Shown piece after piece: positions 1-9,966 of a stretch of 64,000 nucleotides of DNA; the first letter of the stretch is position 1, and each line of letters begins with the position of its first letter. Location: the NCBI RefSeq assembly GCF_042683685.1, contig NZ_JBHUOP010000001.1, positions 744,001 to 808,000 of the forward strand. The letters are read 5' to 3'. The DNA is from Timonella corticicola (lineage in GTDB: Bacteria; Actinomycetota; Actinomycetes; Actinomycetales; Cellulomonadaceae). The notes below the pieces were generated by a model. The model saw only the letters and a list, made by a program, of their open reading frames with translations, did not search any database and was not told the origin of the DNA. The translations under genes and the position numbers were made by a program.

Positions 1-2997
1 GGGCTCACCAGTTGTAATCGTCGGCAATCCCGCCGCGACACAATCAAAACCCTGCGGAACCACCACAAACAACGGCCGCACCAATAACCGATCCGGTGCC
101 ATCTGCTCAACCAACGCCCGCTCCTGCGCAACCGCCTCCCGGCGCTCAGTCAACTCACGGCGACGGGCCAAACCATCCGCACTCGCCTGCCACGAATCCA
201 AACGACCAACCCACGCATCAACCCTGCGCTGCGCTTCCTTATGCGCCGCACCAACAACCATCTGAACAGAACGCTCAACATGATCAATCGCCGGAGACAT
301 CAACGCAGACAACCTGTGTGCCTCGGGTAGTGCGCCCAAGTTCGGTACCTGCTGGGCAAGGCCCGCACGCGACAGCAAATCCGACAACGACTCATGGACC
401 GTGGGTGCGCAAAAATCCAGATTCACCGTGCCGTCATCCTTAGAGAAGAACTCCGCCGACACGTAAATCGAAGAAACAACCTGCCCCGCACGGTTGGTCA
501 ACAGGCCATGCAACGCCACCAACGGCTGATCAACACCCGTCTGCGCCACAAACACCTGCGAACGGTCCAACTTAGACATCACATTGTCACAAGCCCAATC
601 CAACACCGGATGCAGCGGACCCAAGAAGTGCGCCGCTGGCCAAGAGGTTTCTTCGGTGTCCGCTAGCGCGTCACGCAGGCTCATGGTGCCGCGCTGCTTT
701 GTTGTAGCAAGGACGAACTCGTCTGCCACCCTGCGGTCCTTAAGGTAGGACTGCGGCAGCACATTCAACCGCGTGCGGAAATCCTTAGGCGGCACAAAAC
801 TCGCAACCCCATAGTCCGGGTGCTTCCTCCAACTAATACCGCCACCGCCATGCTTAGGTGCTTGCTCCGGGTGCGAGTAGATGCACGTCAACGCTTCATC
901 CAAGAACTCCATGTCTGAAGCGAACAGGTCGGTGTGATCTTGGGGTGTTTGAGTGCTGTTGGTTGGTGCTTGCCCGGTGTTGTTGGCTATTACAGGATTT
1001 TGGCTGGTTTTGCCATTTTCACTGTTCTTGCCGCCGAGGAGGGTGCCAATCGTGTCCTCGTCTAGCGCGAACTTTGCCAACAAAGCCGCCACAGGGTCGT
1101 CGCTGCTCGTGAGGACCTGCTCGGGCGTGGACACGACGTCGTCGAGCTTCTTCTTGCCTGCGAGCACGTCACGGATCGCGTCCTCCTCGCGCGTCTCAAG
1201 GTACTCGCCCATAAGGCTGCCCGCTTCGCCAAGGACCTTGTGCGCCTCATGCTCCTTCTCTACAAGAATCTGGAGCACACGGATGTCGCCGGAGAACTCA
1301 TCCTCCCCGGAATCCAGCAGGAGCGTGGTGATCTGCGGTGGGGTGCGCTGACCGTAGCGGTCAATACGTCCATTACGCTGCTCAATACGGATGAGCGAGA
1401 ATGGGATGTCGTAGTGAACGAGGTTGTGGCACTGCGCGTGTAGGTTCACACCTTCGGATGCCACATCGCCCGTTACCAGAACGCGAAGAGACGATTGTTC
1501 CTGCTTAAAGGAATCAACAATTCGCTGCTGCTCCTCATCGCTTAAACCGCCGTGCAAAATAGCCACGTTCTCTGGCTTAAGTTTCAAATCCTTAGGCAGT
1601 TTCTCCGCAAGCCAACGCAACGTTGGAACGCGCTCCGCAAAAATAACCGCACGCTCAGTTTTCGTACCACCCACACCCACCTCATCACGCAGGTAGGTGA
1701 CCAGACGGTCATACTTAGCCGAATCGTCGAAAATCTGAGAATTAAGTCCGCGCAGTGTTGTCAGTGACTGGCGTTCGGGTTCGGACTTGGTGAGTTTCAG
1801 GCGGTTGTCGATTGACTCCTCAAGCGCGGCAGGAGACGAAAGGAACGCTTTGGCAAGCGTCCACGGGAACAACGCGTTGGAACCGCTCGGCGGTTGCCCC
1901 GCACCCAGCCAGACCTGCGCCAACTCGCGTGAGACGGCGCGCTCACTCGGAGACGCTGGGACCAAAATGTTGTTAGGCTCTTTGCGCTCCGCCCACTCCG
2001 CACCAACCTGCCCAGCAACCTCAGGTGAATGCCTGTGCCGGCGAATAATCAGCCGCTGCGCCCGCTCCATATCAATCTCACCATCAGCGGAAACAGCCGT
2101 CGGATCAAGCAAGCGAACAATCTCCGCAAACGAGTCCTTACGGCCATTGTGTGGGGTCGCCGAAGCCAAAATCAGCGCATCAGTGTTGCGTGCGAGGGTA
2201 CGGGCGAGACGGTTATTTAATGTGGCCGAGTTTGTCAGGTTATGCGCCTCATCAATCACCACAGCATCCCACCGCTGCTTACGCAACGCCGTCACATACC
2301 GGTCTGACTTCAACGTATCAATCGAAATAATCGCCCGCTTATAAAACGTAAACGGATTCCGGTTAGCAGGAAGATTCTGGCGAACCTTCTGAATACCCAC
2401 CGAATCTAGGCGCACAAACGGCAACGAGAACCTAGACCACAACTCATGCTGCATCTGCTCCAACACGTGACGCGGCGTCACCACCAAAACGCGCTCACCA
2501 CGGCCACGGCGCACCAGTTCCGAAAGGATCATCCCGATCTCGATCGTCTTACCAAGGCCAACAGCGTCAGCTAGCAAGATACGCGGCTTCAGCAGATCCG
2601 GGTCCAGCGCCCTAAGGACTGCGGCTTCCTGATACTTCAGGGTGTCCGCAAGCATCCGTGTCGAAACAGTCAAGCGAGTATCAGCCAACGGCACCGGAGT
2701 CTTACGGCGGTTCGCCTCCAACCACAAGCGCGTGTCCTTGTAATGCGACGAGCCATCCGCAATCACCCGCGTCTTTCGCGGATCGACAACCTCAATGTCG
2801 TCGAGAGACTCATAAAAGACCGCCGTAGTGTCCCTGACCAACTCACTCAAACCCTGGACCCGAACCAGCAGTTTGTTGGATGCTGTCGGTTCCGTTGCCG
2901 TAACCAGCCACTCCTCATCACGGACCAAAACAATCGAACCTGGCGCGATAGTCAAAGAACTGCCACTTGCAGGTGTAATCTGCGACGCCTTAGTCAC
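1..2997 (-). CDS. SNF2/HepA-like superfamily 2 helicase, C-terminus cut by window edge
   Basis: The reading frame is open from a GTG at 2997 to the window edge (999 codons visible). A GTGAGG ribosome site lies about 9 bases upstream of the start. The N-terminal 130 residues are a non-helicase region. Walker A (ADAVGLGKT) is at about residues 143-151, the DEAH box (VVIDEAHN) at about 246-253, motif III (ASATPHNG) follows near 278, and the second RecA domain carries motifs V and VI (ASEGVN and QRNGRIDRYGQ). This order is typical of SNF2/RapA-type ATPases acting on nucleic acid or nucleoprotein. Close relatives are annotated only as helicase or SNF2-related protein; resemblance to DrmD of DISARM defence is superficial, and no DISARM partner gene is visible. 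It lies 266 bases downstream of priA on the same strand. ATPase class is certain; the biological role is unknown. Confidence 0.85.
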   Translation of the reverse strand, partial: MTKASQITPASGSSLTIAPGSIVLVRDEEWLVTATEPTASNKLLVRVQGLSELVRDTTAVFYESLDDIEVVDPRKTRVIADGSSHYKDTRLWLEANRRKTPVPLADTRLTVSTRMLADTLKYQEAAVLRALDPDLLKPRILLADAVGLGKTIEIGMILSELVRRGRGERVLVVTPRHVLEQMQHELWSRFSLPFVRLDSVGIQKVRQNLPANRNPFTFYKRAIISIDTLKSDRYVTALRKQRWDAVVIDEAHNLTNSATLNNRLARTLARNTDALILASATPHNGRKDSFAEIVRLLDPTAVSADGEIDMERAQRLIIRRHRHSPEVAGQVGAEWAERKEPNNILVPASPSERAVSRELAQVWLGAGQPPSGSNALFPWTLAKAFLSSPAALEESIDNRLKLTKSEPERQSLTTLRGLNSQIFDDSAKYDRLVTYLRDEVGVGGTKTERAVIFAERVPTLRWLAEKLPKDLKLKPENVAILHGGLSDEEQQRIVDSFKQEQSSLRVLVTGDVASEGVNLHAQCHNLVHYDIPFSLIRIEQRNGRIDRYGQRTPPQITTLLLDSGEDEFSGDIRVLQILVEKEHEAHKVLGEAGSLMGEYLETREEDAIRDVLAGKKKLDDVVSTPEQVLTSSDDPVAALLAKFALDEDTIGTLLGGKNSENGKTSQNPVIANNTGQAPTNSTQTPQDHTDLFASDMEFLDEALTCIYSHPEQAPKHGGGGISWRKHPDYGVASFVPPKDFRTRLNVLPQSYLKDRRVADEFVLATTKQRGTMSLRDALADTEETSWPAAHFLGPLHPVLDWACDNVMSKLDRSQVFVAQTGVDQPLVALHGLLTNRAGQVVSSIYVSAEFFSKDDGTVNLDFCAPTVHESLSDLLSRAGLAQQVPNLGALPEAHRLSALMSPAIDHVERSVQMVVGAAHKEAQRRVDAWVGRLDSWQASADGLARRRELTERREAVAQERALVEQMAPDRLLVRPLFVVVPQGFDCVAAGLPTITTGEP

Positions 2998-3263
2998 GAT
3001 GGGAAACCTCACTCACGTGAACAGCCTCGCCCCTAGATGGACATCGACAGCCGCTCAGAAATGGATACTGCTCCCCAAAACAATACCCTAGGCTGGGCTT
3101 TCACAGGTAGCACATCTCAGCACGCCGCACACAAACCCGAGCGGTAGCCGTCGCCCGACTGCTCGTGCCGCGCGAGGTTCCGCTGTTTCGTACGGTGCGT
3201 TCCAACCGTTTATGACTCAGTAGCACCGATTGCTCCCCACCCCTTCGGCACGAGGAGTTCCAG

Positions 3264-5570
3264 TTAGAGGAGTTCCTTCGGGTCAAGCACGATCGAGATT
3301 CGCTGGCCAAGGCGTTTGGCGCTCGCTATGCGGGACATGGCGTTGATAGCCCGCGCAAGTTCGCGTCCGAGTCGCACGGGAACGCGCAGGATCGCCCGAA
3401 CATATGGCAGGTCATCTAGGGTTTGACCGTCAGGGTCATCCACCACAACAGGGCCAAGTACCTCAGCTTCATCAGGCAAAGTCAACGCATCAAGGAATTG
3501 GGCAACTGAAAGCCTATCCCCCGAGATCGAAGCAACGCGCCACGATGGCGGCAGATGGAGTTCCTGACGTTCCGCGAGTTCACGCTCGGCCATACCAGGA
3601 GCGTCCCACCGTACAAGAGCCTGCGTGGGCAAGGCCGCGCCAACACCAACAAGGTAAACCCGCCCACCCTGATGACGGGACCGGACGAGCCCTGCCGCCT
3701 GCTGCCACCGCTCCAACGCCTCCTGATGCGCATATAGACCCGAGCCTGCGGAACTCACGTGGGCATCCAACAAAACGCCGAGCACGTATCCACCAGGAAC
3801 ATACGGTTCCGCCCCCGGTGTAGCGATGACAAGCGAAGGACGCGACCGAATCGTCTCAACCACCCCTTCACGAGCGCGAGCCGCAGAATAGATCACCGGA
3901 ACACCAGGGAACGCACGCCCAAGTTCCTCAGCCGTACGCTCCGCCCCGATCCGCATCGCACGCAACCCGGTAAACCCACAGGCATCGCACTCCCACGCGC
4001 CGCTGAGTGCACCGCACCAGCGGCACTGTGGCGCACCTCCAGCAGAGTCAAGCCCCAACGGTCCGTGACAGTGCGTGCACTTTGCGGCCTCTCGACATCG
4101 AGCACACGCAACATATGGCACGTATCCGGCGCGGGGCACCTGAATCAGTACCGGCCCACGATCCAGCCCGGCCCGAATATCCCGCCACACCCGCTGCGGC
4201 AAACGACCATTCTTACCGCCGCTGTCCTGCGCGATCTCGTGTTCACCGAACTCAACGACGTGCGGCGCACGAACCCGCAACACCTCACGCGGAGCAACGA
4301 TCTCCCCCGCCCAACCCGAGGCAAGCAATGACTGCGCATGCAGCGTACGACCCAAACCACCAATAACCAGCGCGGAGCCATACTGCTCGCTCCGCAGCGA
4401 AAGCACCTCACGGGAATGAGGATAAGGAGCATGCAAGTCCTGATGGGACTCGTCACCATCATCCCAGCACACCAGCAACCCGACCTCAGGCAGCGGCGCA
4501 AACGCAGCAGCACGCGTCCCAACCACCACGTCAACCAAACCACCGCCAGCGACCAGATAGTTCCCGTAACGCTTCGCAGCCGAAAGTTCATGCGTCAACG
4601 TCACAAACGAGGCTGCACCCTCAGGCGAATGACCGCTCACAAAACCCGCAAGCAGCAGCGCATCACAAACCCGATTAACCTCCTTCGCACTCGGCACCAC
4701 AACGAGCATCCGCTTCCCGGCTGCCCGTGTTAGCAGCGCCAACGACGCAATCGCCGCCGCCCAATGCGGCACGGAACTCAGGTCCATCTCCTCCACCCCA
4801 GCGGCAGACACCAAGCCCGGTGCACCCCATCCCGGCAGCGACGTCCACACCGCCCGCGGCGCACTCACCGGCTCACCGTCGCCCGCCTGAACCGCACACG
4901 CAGCCGTCAAATGATCAAGATAGGCGCGCCCCGCCAGATAGTCATCCCACAGGTCCGACCAGTCGACAAGCCCCGCACCGCTCGTCGCGCCAGCGGCGCT
5001 CGCGGTTTCTGACTCATCTGTTATGTCACTGCTGGCCGGGTTCTCTGCGTCTACTTCATTGCCGACGATCCCCTCAGCGTCTCCTTCGGGTTCAGTATCA
5101 GCGTGGAAGCGTTCGATGAAGGCTTTCTCCGTCGCGGCATGACGCGGCGGTATCGCAAGGCGGATAACGTCTGCCAAAGACCCGCCATAATAGTCGGCGA
5201 CCCGACGATAGAAAGCCAGGGAATCGTCGGAAAGCAGAGAAACCCGCGATACCACGGATTTAAGAGGCATGAGCCTGCCGGTGTGACTGGAACTTTCGGT
5301 GCGGGCGACGATATACCCGTCAAGCTGCTGCCCTCCGAACGGCACCTTCACCAAGGCGCCTGGCACGGCTGCATCAGCAAACTTCGCTGGCACAAGATAG
5401 TCAAAATATTGGTCTAGGTGGATGGGAAGTCTCTCCACGACCACCGAGGCGACAGGCAACTGCTCAGCGATCTTGACGGCACCCGCAGTCGAATTGCGGG
5501 AACTACGTTTCTTGCGTCCGACGGATTCCAAACCGGAGAAAGCGAGTTGCTCACCAAAATCGGTACTCAC
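3264..5570 (-). CDS. priA: Probable replication restart protein PriA, actinobacterial type without helicase motifs
   Basis: This is a PriA homologue that recognises stalled forks and helps reload the replisome. The N-terminal DNA-binding domain contains the QYFDYLVP stretch. The C-terminal half has the eight-cysteine zinc region (CARC, CTHC, CRWC and CDAC pairs), followed by the family C-terminal domain. No Walker A loop can be found, and the DEAH position reads WDDGDES, so it probably has no helicase activity, as in other actinobacterial PriA proteins. The open frame begins with TTG at 5591, but GTG at 5570 sits just behind a strong AGGAGGAAGG site and is preferred (768 residues). It neighbours metK, coaBC, rpoZ and gmk, the usual actinobacterial order, interrupted here by the plus-strand glycohydrolase gene. 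Confidence 0.9.
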   Translation of the reverse strand: MSTDFGEQLAFSGLESVGRKKRSSRNSTAGAVKIAEQLPVASVVVERLPIHLDQYFDYLVPAKFADAAVPGALVKVPFGGQQLDGYIVARTESSSHTGRLMPLKSVVSRVSLLSDDSLAFYRRVADYYGGSLADVIRLAIPPRHAATEKAFIERFHADTEPEGDAEGIVGNEVDAENPASSDITDESETASAAGATSGAGLVDWSDLWDDYLAGRAYLDHLTAACAVQAGDGEPVSAPRAVWTSLPGWGAPGLVSAAGVEEMDLSSVPHWAAAIASLALLTRAAGKRMLVVVPSAKEVNRVCDALLLAGFVSGHSPEGAASFVTLTHELSAAKRYGNYLVAGGGLVDVVVGTRAAAFAPLPEVGLLVCWDDGDESHQDLHAPYPHSREVLSLRSEQYGSALVIGGLGRTLHAQSLLASGWAGEIVAPREVLRVRAPHVVEFGEHEIAQDSGGKNGRLPQRVWRDIRAGLDRGPVLIQVPRAGYVPYVACARCREAAKCTHCHGPLGLDSAGGAPQCRWCGALSGAWECDACGFTGLRAMRIGAERTAEELGRAFPGVPVIYSAARAREGVVETIRSRPSLVIATPGAEPYVPGGYVLGVLLDAHVSSAGSGLYAHQEALERWQQAAGLVRSRHQGGRVYLVGVGAALPTQALVRWDAPGMAERELAERQELHLPPSWRVASISGDRLSVAQFLDALTLPDEAEVLGPVVVDDPDGQTLDDLPYVRAILRVPVRLGRELARAINAMSRIASAKRLGQRISIVLDPKELL

Positions 5571-5815
5571 CCTTCCTCCTGTTCTGTCCAACTGTTACAC
5601 CACGATTATCAGTCCATGCGATCGATGTATCTAGAGCATACGTCGCATAAAAGCACCACCATAAAGTACTTGCTCAATGCGTAAACGTAGCACAGGACGT
5701 TCCGATGCGCGCATGGCCTGTGCACAACGGCTACCCAACCGAGAAGACACGCACATGAAATGTCAGAAGCGAGTAATACACTCGCCTGAAAGACAGGCAA
5801 GAGAGGCAGACATCG

Positions 5816-6775
5816 ATGACACTCAACGAACAGCAGCTTGACCGTGCAATTGGGTCCGTACTGGCCAGCGCAGCAGGTGACGCCTTGGGGTCGCAGTACG
5901 AGTTCGGTCCTTCCCTCTCCGATACCCAGAAAATAACGTTTGGCATCGGTTTCTTCGGCCACGGACTCGGCGAGTGGACCGACGACACCTCCATGGCGAT
6001 GCCTATCCTGTTTGCTCTCGCGGACGCACGAAACCTCCTAGACCCCGAAACGTTGGCGGATATCGCTGCGCAGTGGCGTAACTGGTCCGAAACCGCACAG
6101 GACGTGGGCACCCAAACACGGGCTGTGCTTCAGCAACTGAATCAACCGTTCACCGAAGCCGATGCGCGGGCCGCCGCCGCGGAAGTACACGAACGAAGTG
6201 GACGCAGTGGCGGGAACGGTTCGCTGATGCGCACGGGTCCCGTTTCACTGGGATTCCTGAAAGACGGAACCGAAGCTCAACTCGTTGAGGCCGCCGGTCG
6301 AATCGCCCAGTTGACTCACTGGGAACAGGACAACGTTGATGCGTGCGCACTCTGGAATCTTGCTATCCGCCACGCCATTCGCACCGGAGAACTAGATGTC
6401 ACCGCAGGGCTTGAATGGATTGCATGTGAACGTCGTGACCGCTGGCGAGAACTCATCGCCGAGGCCAGCACGCCAGGTACGCATCCGCGAGACTTCGCTG
6501 AGGGAAATGGCTGGGTAGTCCGAGCATTCCAAGCGGCGCTGAGCGCAATCATGAACTCGAACGACCTCGTAGAGACTTTGGAAGCCGCGGTGCGTGGTGG
6601 AAAGGACACCGACACGGTTGCGGCCATCGCAGGTCAGCTTGCCGGTGCCATCTACGGAGCGTCGCAGGTACCCGCACAGTGGTCCGAGTTACTGCATGGC
6701 TACCCGGATCTTCGGGCCACAGATCTAGAGCGGTTAGTTCGCCAAGCAGCCGAGCAAGACCAGTGCGCAGGATAA
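5816..6775 (+). CDS. ADP-ribosylglycohydrolase family protein (DraG/ARH-like)
   Basis: The protein (319 residues) belongs to the all-helical, dinuclear Mg/Mn ADP-ribosylglycohydrolase family, which removes ADP-ribose from proteins or small molecules. Metal-ligand motifs are present: GDALGSQYEFG near residues 21-31, WTDDT at 54-58, GGNGSLMR near 132-139 and GGKDTDT at 261-267. ATG at 5816 follows AGAGAGG by 9 bases. It is the only plus-strand gene in this part, divergent from priA and convergent with metK, so it has its own promoter in 5571-5815. No ADP-ribosyltransferase partner is nearby. The substrate (protein, DNA, nucleotide or tRNA-linked ADP-ribose) cannot be told from the sequence. Confidence 0.9.
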   Translation: MTLNEQQLDRAIGSVLASAAGDALGSQYEFGPSLSDTQKITFGIGFFGHGLGEWTDDTSMAMPILFALADARNLLDPETLADIAAQWRNWSETAQDVGTQTRAVLQQLNQPFTEADARAAAAEVHERSGRSGGNGSLMRTGPVSLGFLKDGTEAQLVEAAGRIAQLTHWEQDNVDACALWNLAIRHAIRTGELDVTAGLEWIACERRDRWRELIAEASTPGTHPRDFAEGNGWVVRAFQAALSAIMNSNDLVETLEAAVRGGKDTDTVAAIAGQLAGAIYGASQVPAQWSELLHGYPDLRATDLERLVRQAAEQDQCAG

Positions 6776-6882
6776 GTCGTGACGGTTCGCGGTACCGGCC
6801 CCGTTGCACGAGTTGCGCGACTCGCACCGCGACAACCTCAAAACGCAGGCCGTATACAGACTGGTTGCGCGGCCAAAACCGC

Positions 6883-8085
6883 CTAGTTCTCGATCGCGGC
6901 GAGCAGTTCCTCGACCTTGTTGGTCTGCTCCCACGTGAACTCCGGCAACTCGCGGCCAAAGTGACCGTAAGCCGCTGTCTTCGAGTAGATCGGACGCAGC
7001 AGGTTCAACTGGTCGACAATCGCGGCTGGGCGAAGATCGAACACGGACGTGATGGCCTTGTGGATCTGCTCGACGGGCACCTTCTCGGTTCCGAAGGTCT
7101 CCACATACACACCGACCGGGTGTGCCTTACCAATCGCGTACGCAACCTGAACCTCGCAACGCTTAGCCAGCCCGGCAGCCACAACGTTCTTTGCCACCCA
7201 ACGGGTCGCGTATGCAGCGGAACGGTCCACCTTCGAAGGATCCTTACCGGAGAAGGCACCGCCACCGTGGCGGGCCATACCGCCGTAGGTGTCCACGATG
7301 ATCTTGCGTCCGGTCAGACCCGCGTCGCCCTTTGGACCACCGGTCACGAACGTACCGGTTGGGTTCACGATGAGGCGGTAGTTCGATGAGTCGATCTCAA
7401 GCGATCCAAGAACGGGAAGCACAACATGCTTTTCGATCTCGGCACGCAGTTCATCCTGGTCAATACCTGGGTCGTGCTGGGTCGAGAGGACAACGGTCTC
7501 GATCGACACGGGGCGGTCACCGTCATATGCAACGGTCACCTGGGTTTTTCCGTCTGGGCGCAGCCCCTCGATGATTGCTTCCTTACGCACATATGCCAAA
7601 CGCTCGGCCAAACGATGCGAAGCGTACACCGGGATGGGCATGAGCGTTGCGGTCTCGTCGGTCGCGTAACCGAACATGAGTCCCTGGTCACCTGCACCCT
7701 GCAGGTCGTATGGGTCGTCGTGCGAGGAGGCATCGTCACGGAACTCGAGCGACTTGTCCACACCCTGAGCGATATCGGGTGACTGCTGGCCAATGGAGAT
7801 GGACACTCCACATGAGTCTCCGTCGAATCCGATGGCCGATGACGTGTATCCGATGCGCTTGACCACTCGACGCACGATCTTGGGGATCTCGACGTATGCG
7901 GTGGTGTTCACCTCGCCTGCGACATGCACGAGCCCCGTGGTCACCAGTGTTTCCACGGCAACGCGCGCGGTGGGGTCTTCTTCGAGGATTGCGTCGAGGA
8001 TTGCGTCCGAGATCTGGTCGCACACCTTGTCCGGGTGTCCTTCTGTAACGGACTCGGACGTAAACAGGCGCAGGGATTCAGTCAT
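6883..8085 (-). CDS. metK: S-adenosylmethionine synthetase
   Basis: Makes S-adenosylmethionine from methionine and ATP. All signature motifs are present: SESVTEGHPDKVCDQ at the N-terminus, GAGDQGLMFGYA in the middle and GGGAFSGKDPSKVDRSAA toward the C-terminus. The open frame extends to a GTG at 8109, but the family begins a few residues before LFTSESVTEGHPDK, so ATG at 8085 is chosen (400 residues, the usual length). No good Shine-Dalgarno precedes either start. It lies 95 bases downstream of coaBC on the same strand and is convergent with the glycohydrolase gene. No SAM riboswitch is visible upstream. Confidence 0.95.
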   Translation of the reverse strand: MTESLRLFTSESVTEGHPDKVCDQISDAILDAILEEDPTARVAVETLVTTGLVHVAGEVNTTAYVEIPKIVRRVVKRIGYTSSAIGFDGDSCGVSISIGQQSPDIAQGVDKSLEFRDDASSHDDPYDLQGAGDQGLMFGYATDETATLMPIPVYASHRLAERLAYVRKEAIIEGLRPDGKTQVTVAYDGDRPVSIETVVLSTQHDPGIDQDELRAEIEKHVVLPVLGSLEIDSSNYRLIVNPTGTFVTGGPKGDAGLTGRKIIVDTYGGMARHGGGAFSGKDPSKVDRSAAYATRWVAKNVVAAGLAKRCEVQVAYAIGKAHPVGVYVETFGTEKVPVEQIHKAITSVFDLRPAAIVDQLNLLRPIYSKTAAYGHFGRELPEFTWEQTNKVEELLAAIEN

Positions 8086-8180
8086 GATCTTAAGAATACT
8101 TGTTTCCACTATGCGAACTGGGGTTTGTTCGCTGTTTAATACGGTTTTCGGGTATGGCGTTGTTCACGCCGTGAAAGACT

Positions 8181-9392
8181 TTAGTTTTTGCGGTTGTCCG
8201 CAGCGAGTTTGGCCACGTGATCGAGGATCGCGTGCGATACGGCAAGTTTGTCTCCGGTTGTCTCGCCTACAGGCTCGCCTGCGGCATCCAAAATGGTGAC
8301 GGTGTTGTGTGGAGTGCCGAAGCCTAGCCCATCCCCCACCTCATTGACGACGAGCAGGTCGGCTTTTTTGCGTAGTGCTTTGGCTCGCCCGTGGTCGAGT
8401 ACCGTTCCAGTCTCATCTCCGGTCTCTGCGGCGAAGCCAACGATGATCTGCCCTGGACGCTGACGATTGGCGGCAAGACCCGCAAGGATATCTGGGTTCT
8501 TCGTCAGACGGATGGGTTCTGGTTCTTGCCCCTGGACCTTCTTGATCTTCGCATCGAGACGCTTTACGGGACGGAAATCAGCGATGGCGGCGGCCATGAT
8601 GACGACATCAGCTCCTGGTGCAAGGTCGTTGACGTCGCGCTCGATATCGAGGGCGGTCGTTGCATGCCGCACATCCAGCCCGTGTGGGAGTGGCACGGTC
8701 ACAACACCGGCAATGAGCGTAACGTCGGCACCTCGAACTTTTGCGGCCTCAGCAAGCTTGATGCCCTGGAGACCTGAAGAGTTGTTGCCAAGGAAACGTA
8801 CGGGGTCGAGGGGTTCGTGGGTGCCACCAGCAGTGATGACCACTTTGAGTCCGGCGAGATCCTGATTGATCTGACTCACCGATAGAGCGAATGCAGCGAT
8901 GTCTTCCGGCTCCGGTAAACGTCCGGGGCCTGAGTCCTTGCCGGTGAGCCGCCCACTTGCTGGTTCAAGCACGTGGATGCCTCGTTCGCGCAGGGTAGAC
9001 ACATTCGCAACAGTTGCAGGGTTGCGCCACATCTCCGTGTGCATCGCGGGAGCCACAACGACCGGACAGGTTGCTACAAGAACCGAGGCAGAGAGCAGGT
9101 CATCTGCGCGCCCGGTGGCAATCTTCGACACGAAGTCCGCAGTCGCAGGTGCGATCACGATGAGATCGGCTTCTTGCCCCAATTTGACGTGAGCAACCTG
9201 GTCCACGTCTTCGAAGACACTCGTGGTGGCAGGTTGGCCGGTGAGCGCTTCCCAGGTCGCCGCACCGACGAAGTTCAGCGACGACTGAGTCGGAATGACC
9301 CGGACGTCATGGCCAGCCTCGGTAAAGGACCGTACGAGATGGGCAGCCTTATATGCTGCGATACCTCCGGTGACGCCCACAATGATTCGCAT
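8181..9392 (-). CDS. coaBC: Bifunctional phosphopantothenoylcysteine decarboxylase / phosphopantothenate-cysteine ligase
   Basis: Catalyses two consecutive steps of coenzyme A synthesis. The N-terminal CoaC flavoprotein half has the GVTGGIAAYK start, the histidine in DQVAHVKLGQ and the substrate clamp motif PAMHTEMW. The C-terminal CoaB half begins around KVVITAGGTHEPLDPVR, carries the dimer and CTP-site region, and ends with KKADLLVVNEV. Length (403 residues) is typical. It follows rpoZ with a strong rho-independent terminator between them, so it is probably read from its own promoter or by readthrough. Confidence 0.96.
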   Translation of the reverse strand: MRIIVGVTGGIAAYKAAHLVRSFTEAGHDVRVIPTQSSLNFVGAATWEALTGQPATTSVFEDVDQVAHVKLGQEADLIVIAPATADFVSKIATGRADDLLSASVLVATCPVVVAPAMHTEMWRNPATVANVSTLRERGIHVLEPASGRLTGKDSGPGRLPEPEDIAAFALSVSQINQDLAGLKVVITAGGTHEPLDPVRFLGNNSSGLQGIKLAEAAKVRGADVTLIAGVVTVPLPHGLDVRHATTALDIERDVNDLAPGADVVIMAAAIADFRPVKRLDAKIKKVQGQEPEPIRLTKNPDILAGLAANRQRPGQIIVGFAAETGDETGTVLDHGRAKALRKKADLLVVNEVGDGLGFGTPHNTVTILDAAGEPVGETTGDKLAVSHAILDHVAKLAADNRKN

Positions 9393-9430
9393 GTTTCGAC
9401 CCTTTACCTAGATTCGTGGCAGCGCTGAGC

Positions 9431-9470
9431 AAACAAAAATCTCCGCCCGCCCGAACGGGCGAGCGGAGAT
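9431..9470 (-). terminator. Rho-independent terminator after rpoZ
   Basis: A GC-rich stem pairs ATCTCCGC with GCGGAGAT around an inner CGCCCG/CGGGCG helix (9439-9470). On the minus strand it is followed by ATTTTTGTTT. It lies 23 bases past the rpoZ stop. Confidence 0.85.
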
Positions 9471-9493
9471 GGGAAGAGTTGAAGGGCTAACGT

Positions 9494-9766
9494 CTAGTTA
9501 GCGTCCTCGTCCTTGAGTTCGAAGGTCAGGAGGCCCTCGTTGATCTCACGCATAGCGATTGAGAGAGGCTTCTCCTGGTTCTCGGTTTCCACGAGGGGAC
9601 CGACAAACTCGAGCAGACCCTCGCTCAACTGCGAGTAGTAGGCGTTGATCTGACGCGCACGCTTCGCGCTGTAGATCACGAGCGCGTACTTCGAGTCAAC
9701 GGCTCCAAGAAGCTCGTCGATTGGTGGGTCAGTGATGCCCACTGGTTCTGCAACGGTTCCAGACAA
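9494..9766 (-). CDS. rpoZ: DNA-directed RNA polymerase omega subunit
   Basis: The small omega subunit (90 residues) aids assembly and stability of RNA polymerase. The conserved block PPIDELLGAVDSKYALV and the AKRARQINAYY helix match the family; the tail has the usual P-L-S-I-A-M-R-E-I-N-E-G pattern. The start is TTG at 9766, with GGAG about 7 bases upstream. It sits between gmk and coaBC in the standard actinobacterial order and has terminators on both sides. Confidence 0.95.
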   Translation of the reverse strand: MSGTVAEPVGITDPPIDELLGAVDSKYALVIYSAKRARQINAYYSQLSEGLLEFVGPLVETENQEKPLSIAMREINEGLLTFELKDEDAN

Positions 9767-9910
9767 AATGAACTCCGACGTTTTGGGTTCGAAAACTTGG
9801 GTTCCTCTGGCAATTCAATCGTGCAGATTGAACTCCAGGGGTTCAGGCCAGTGTGAACACTAGCCGTCTCATTGTAGTGCGAGATTGTTTATAACTCAAC
9901 AATCCCACCA

Positions 9911-9956
9911 CGCAATAAAGTGCGGTGTGGATGACATTCAGCCATCCACACCGCAC
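9911..9956 (-). terminator. Terminator hairpin after gmk
   Basis: Perfect 14-bp arms, GTGCGGTGTGGATG at 9920-9933 and its complement at 9943-9956, are separated by 9 bases. On the minus strand the stem is followed by TTTATTG. The element begins 11 bases past the gmk stop. Confidence 0.8.
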
Positions 9957-9966
9957 CTAAGAAGAC

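Noticed and set aside
1..2997. DISARM DrmD
   Set aside because: Only the general SNF2 motifs match; no drmA, drmB or methyltransferase gene is visible, so the name is not justified.
8086..8109. Extended N-terminus of metK from GTG 8109
   Set aside because: The family starts just before LFTSESVTEGHPDK; the extra eight residues have no counterpart.
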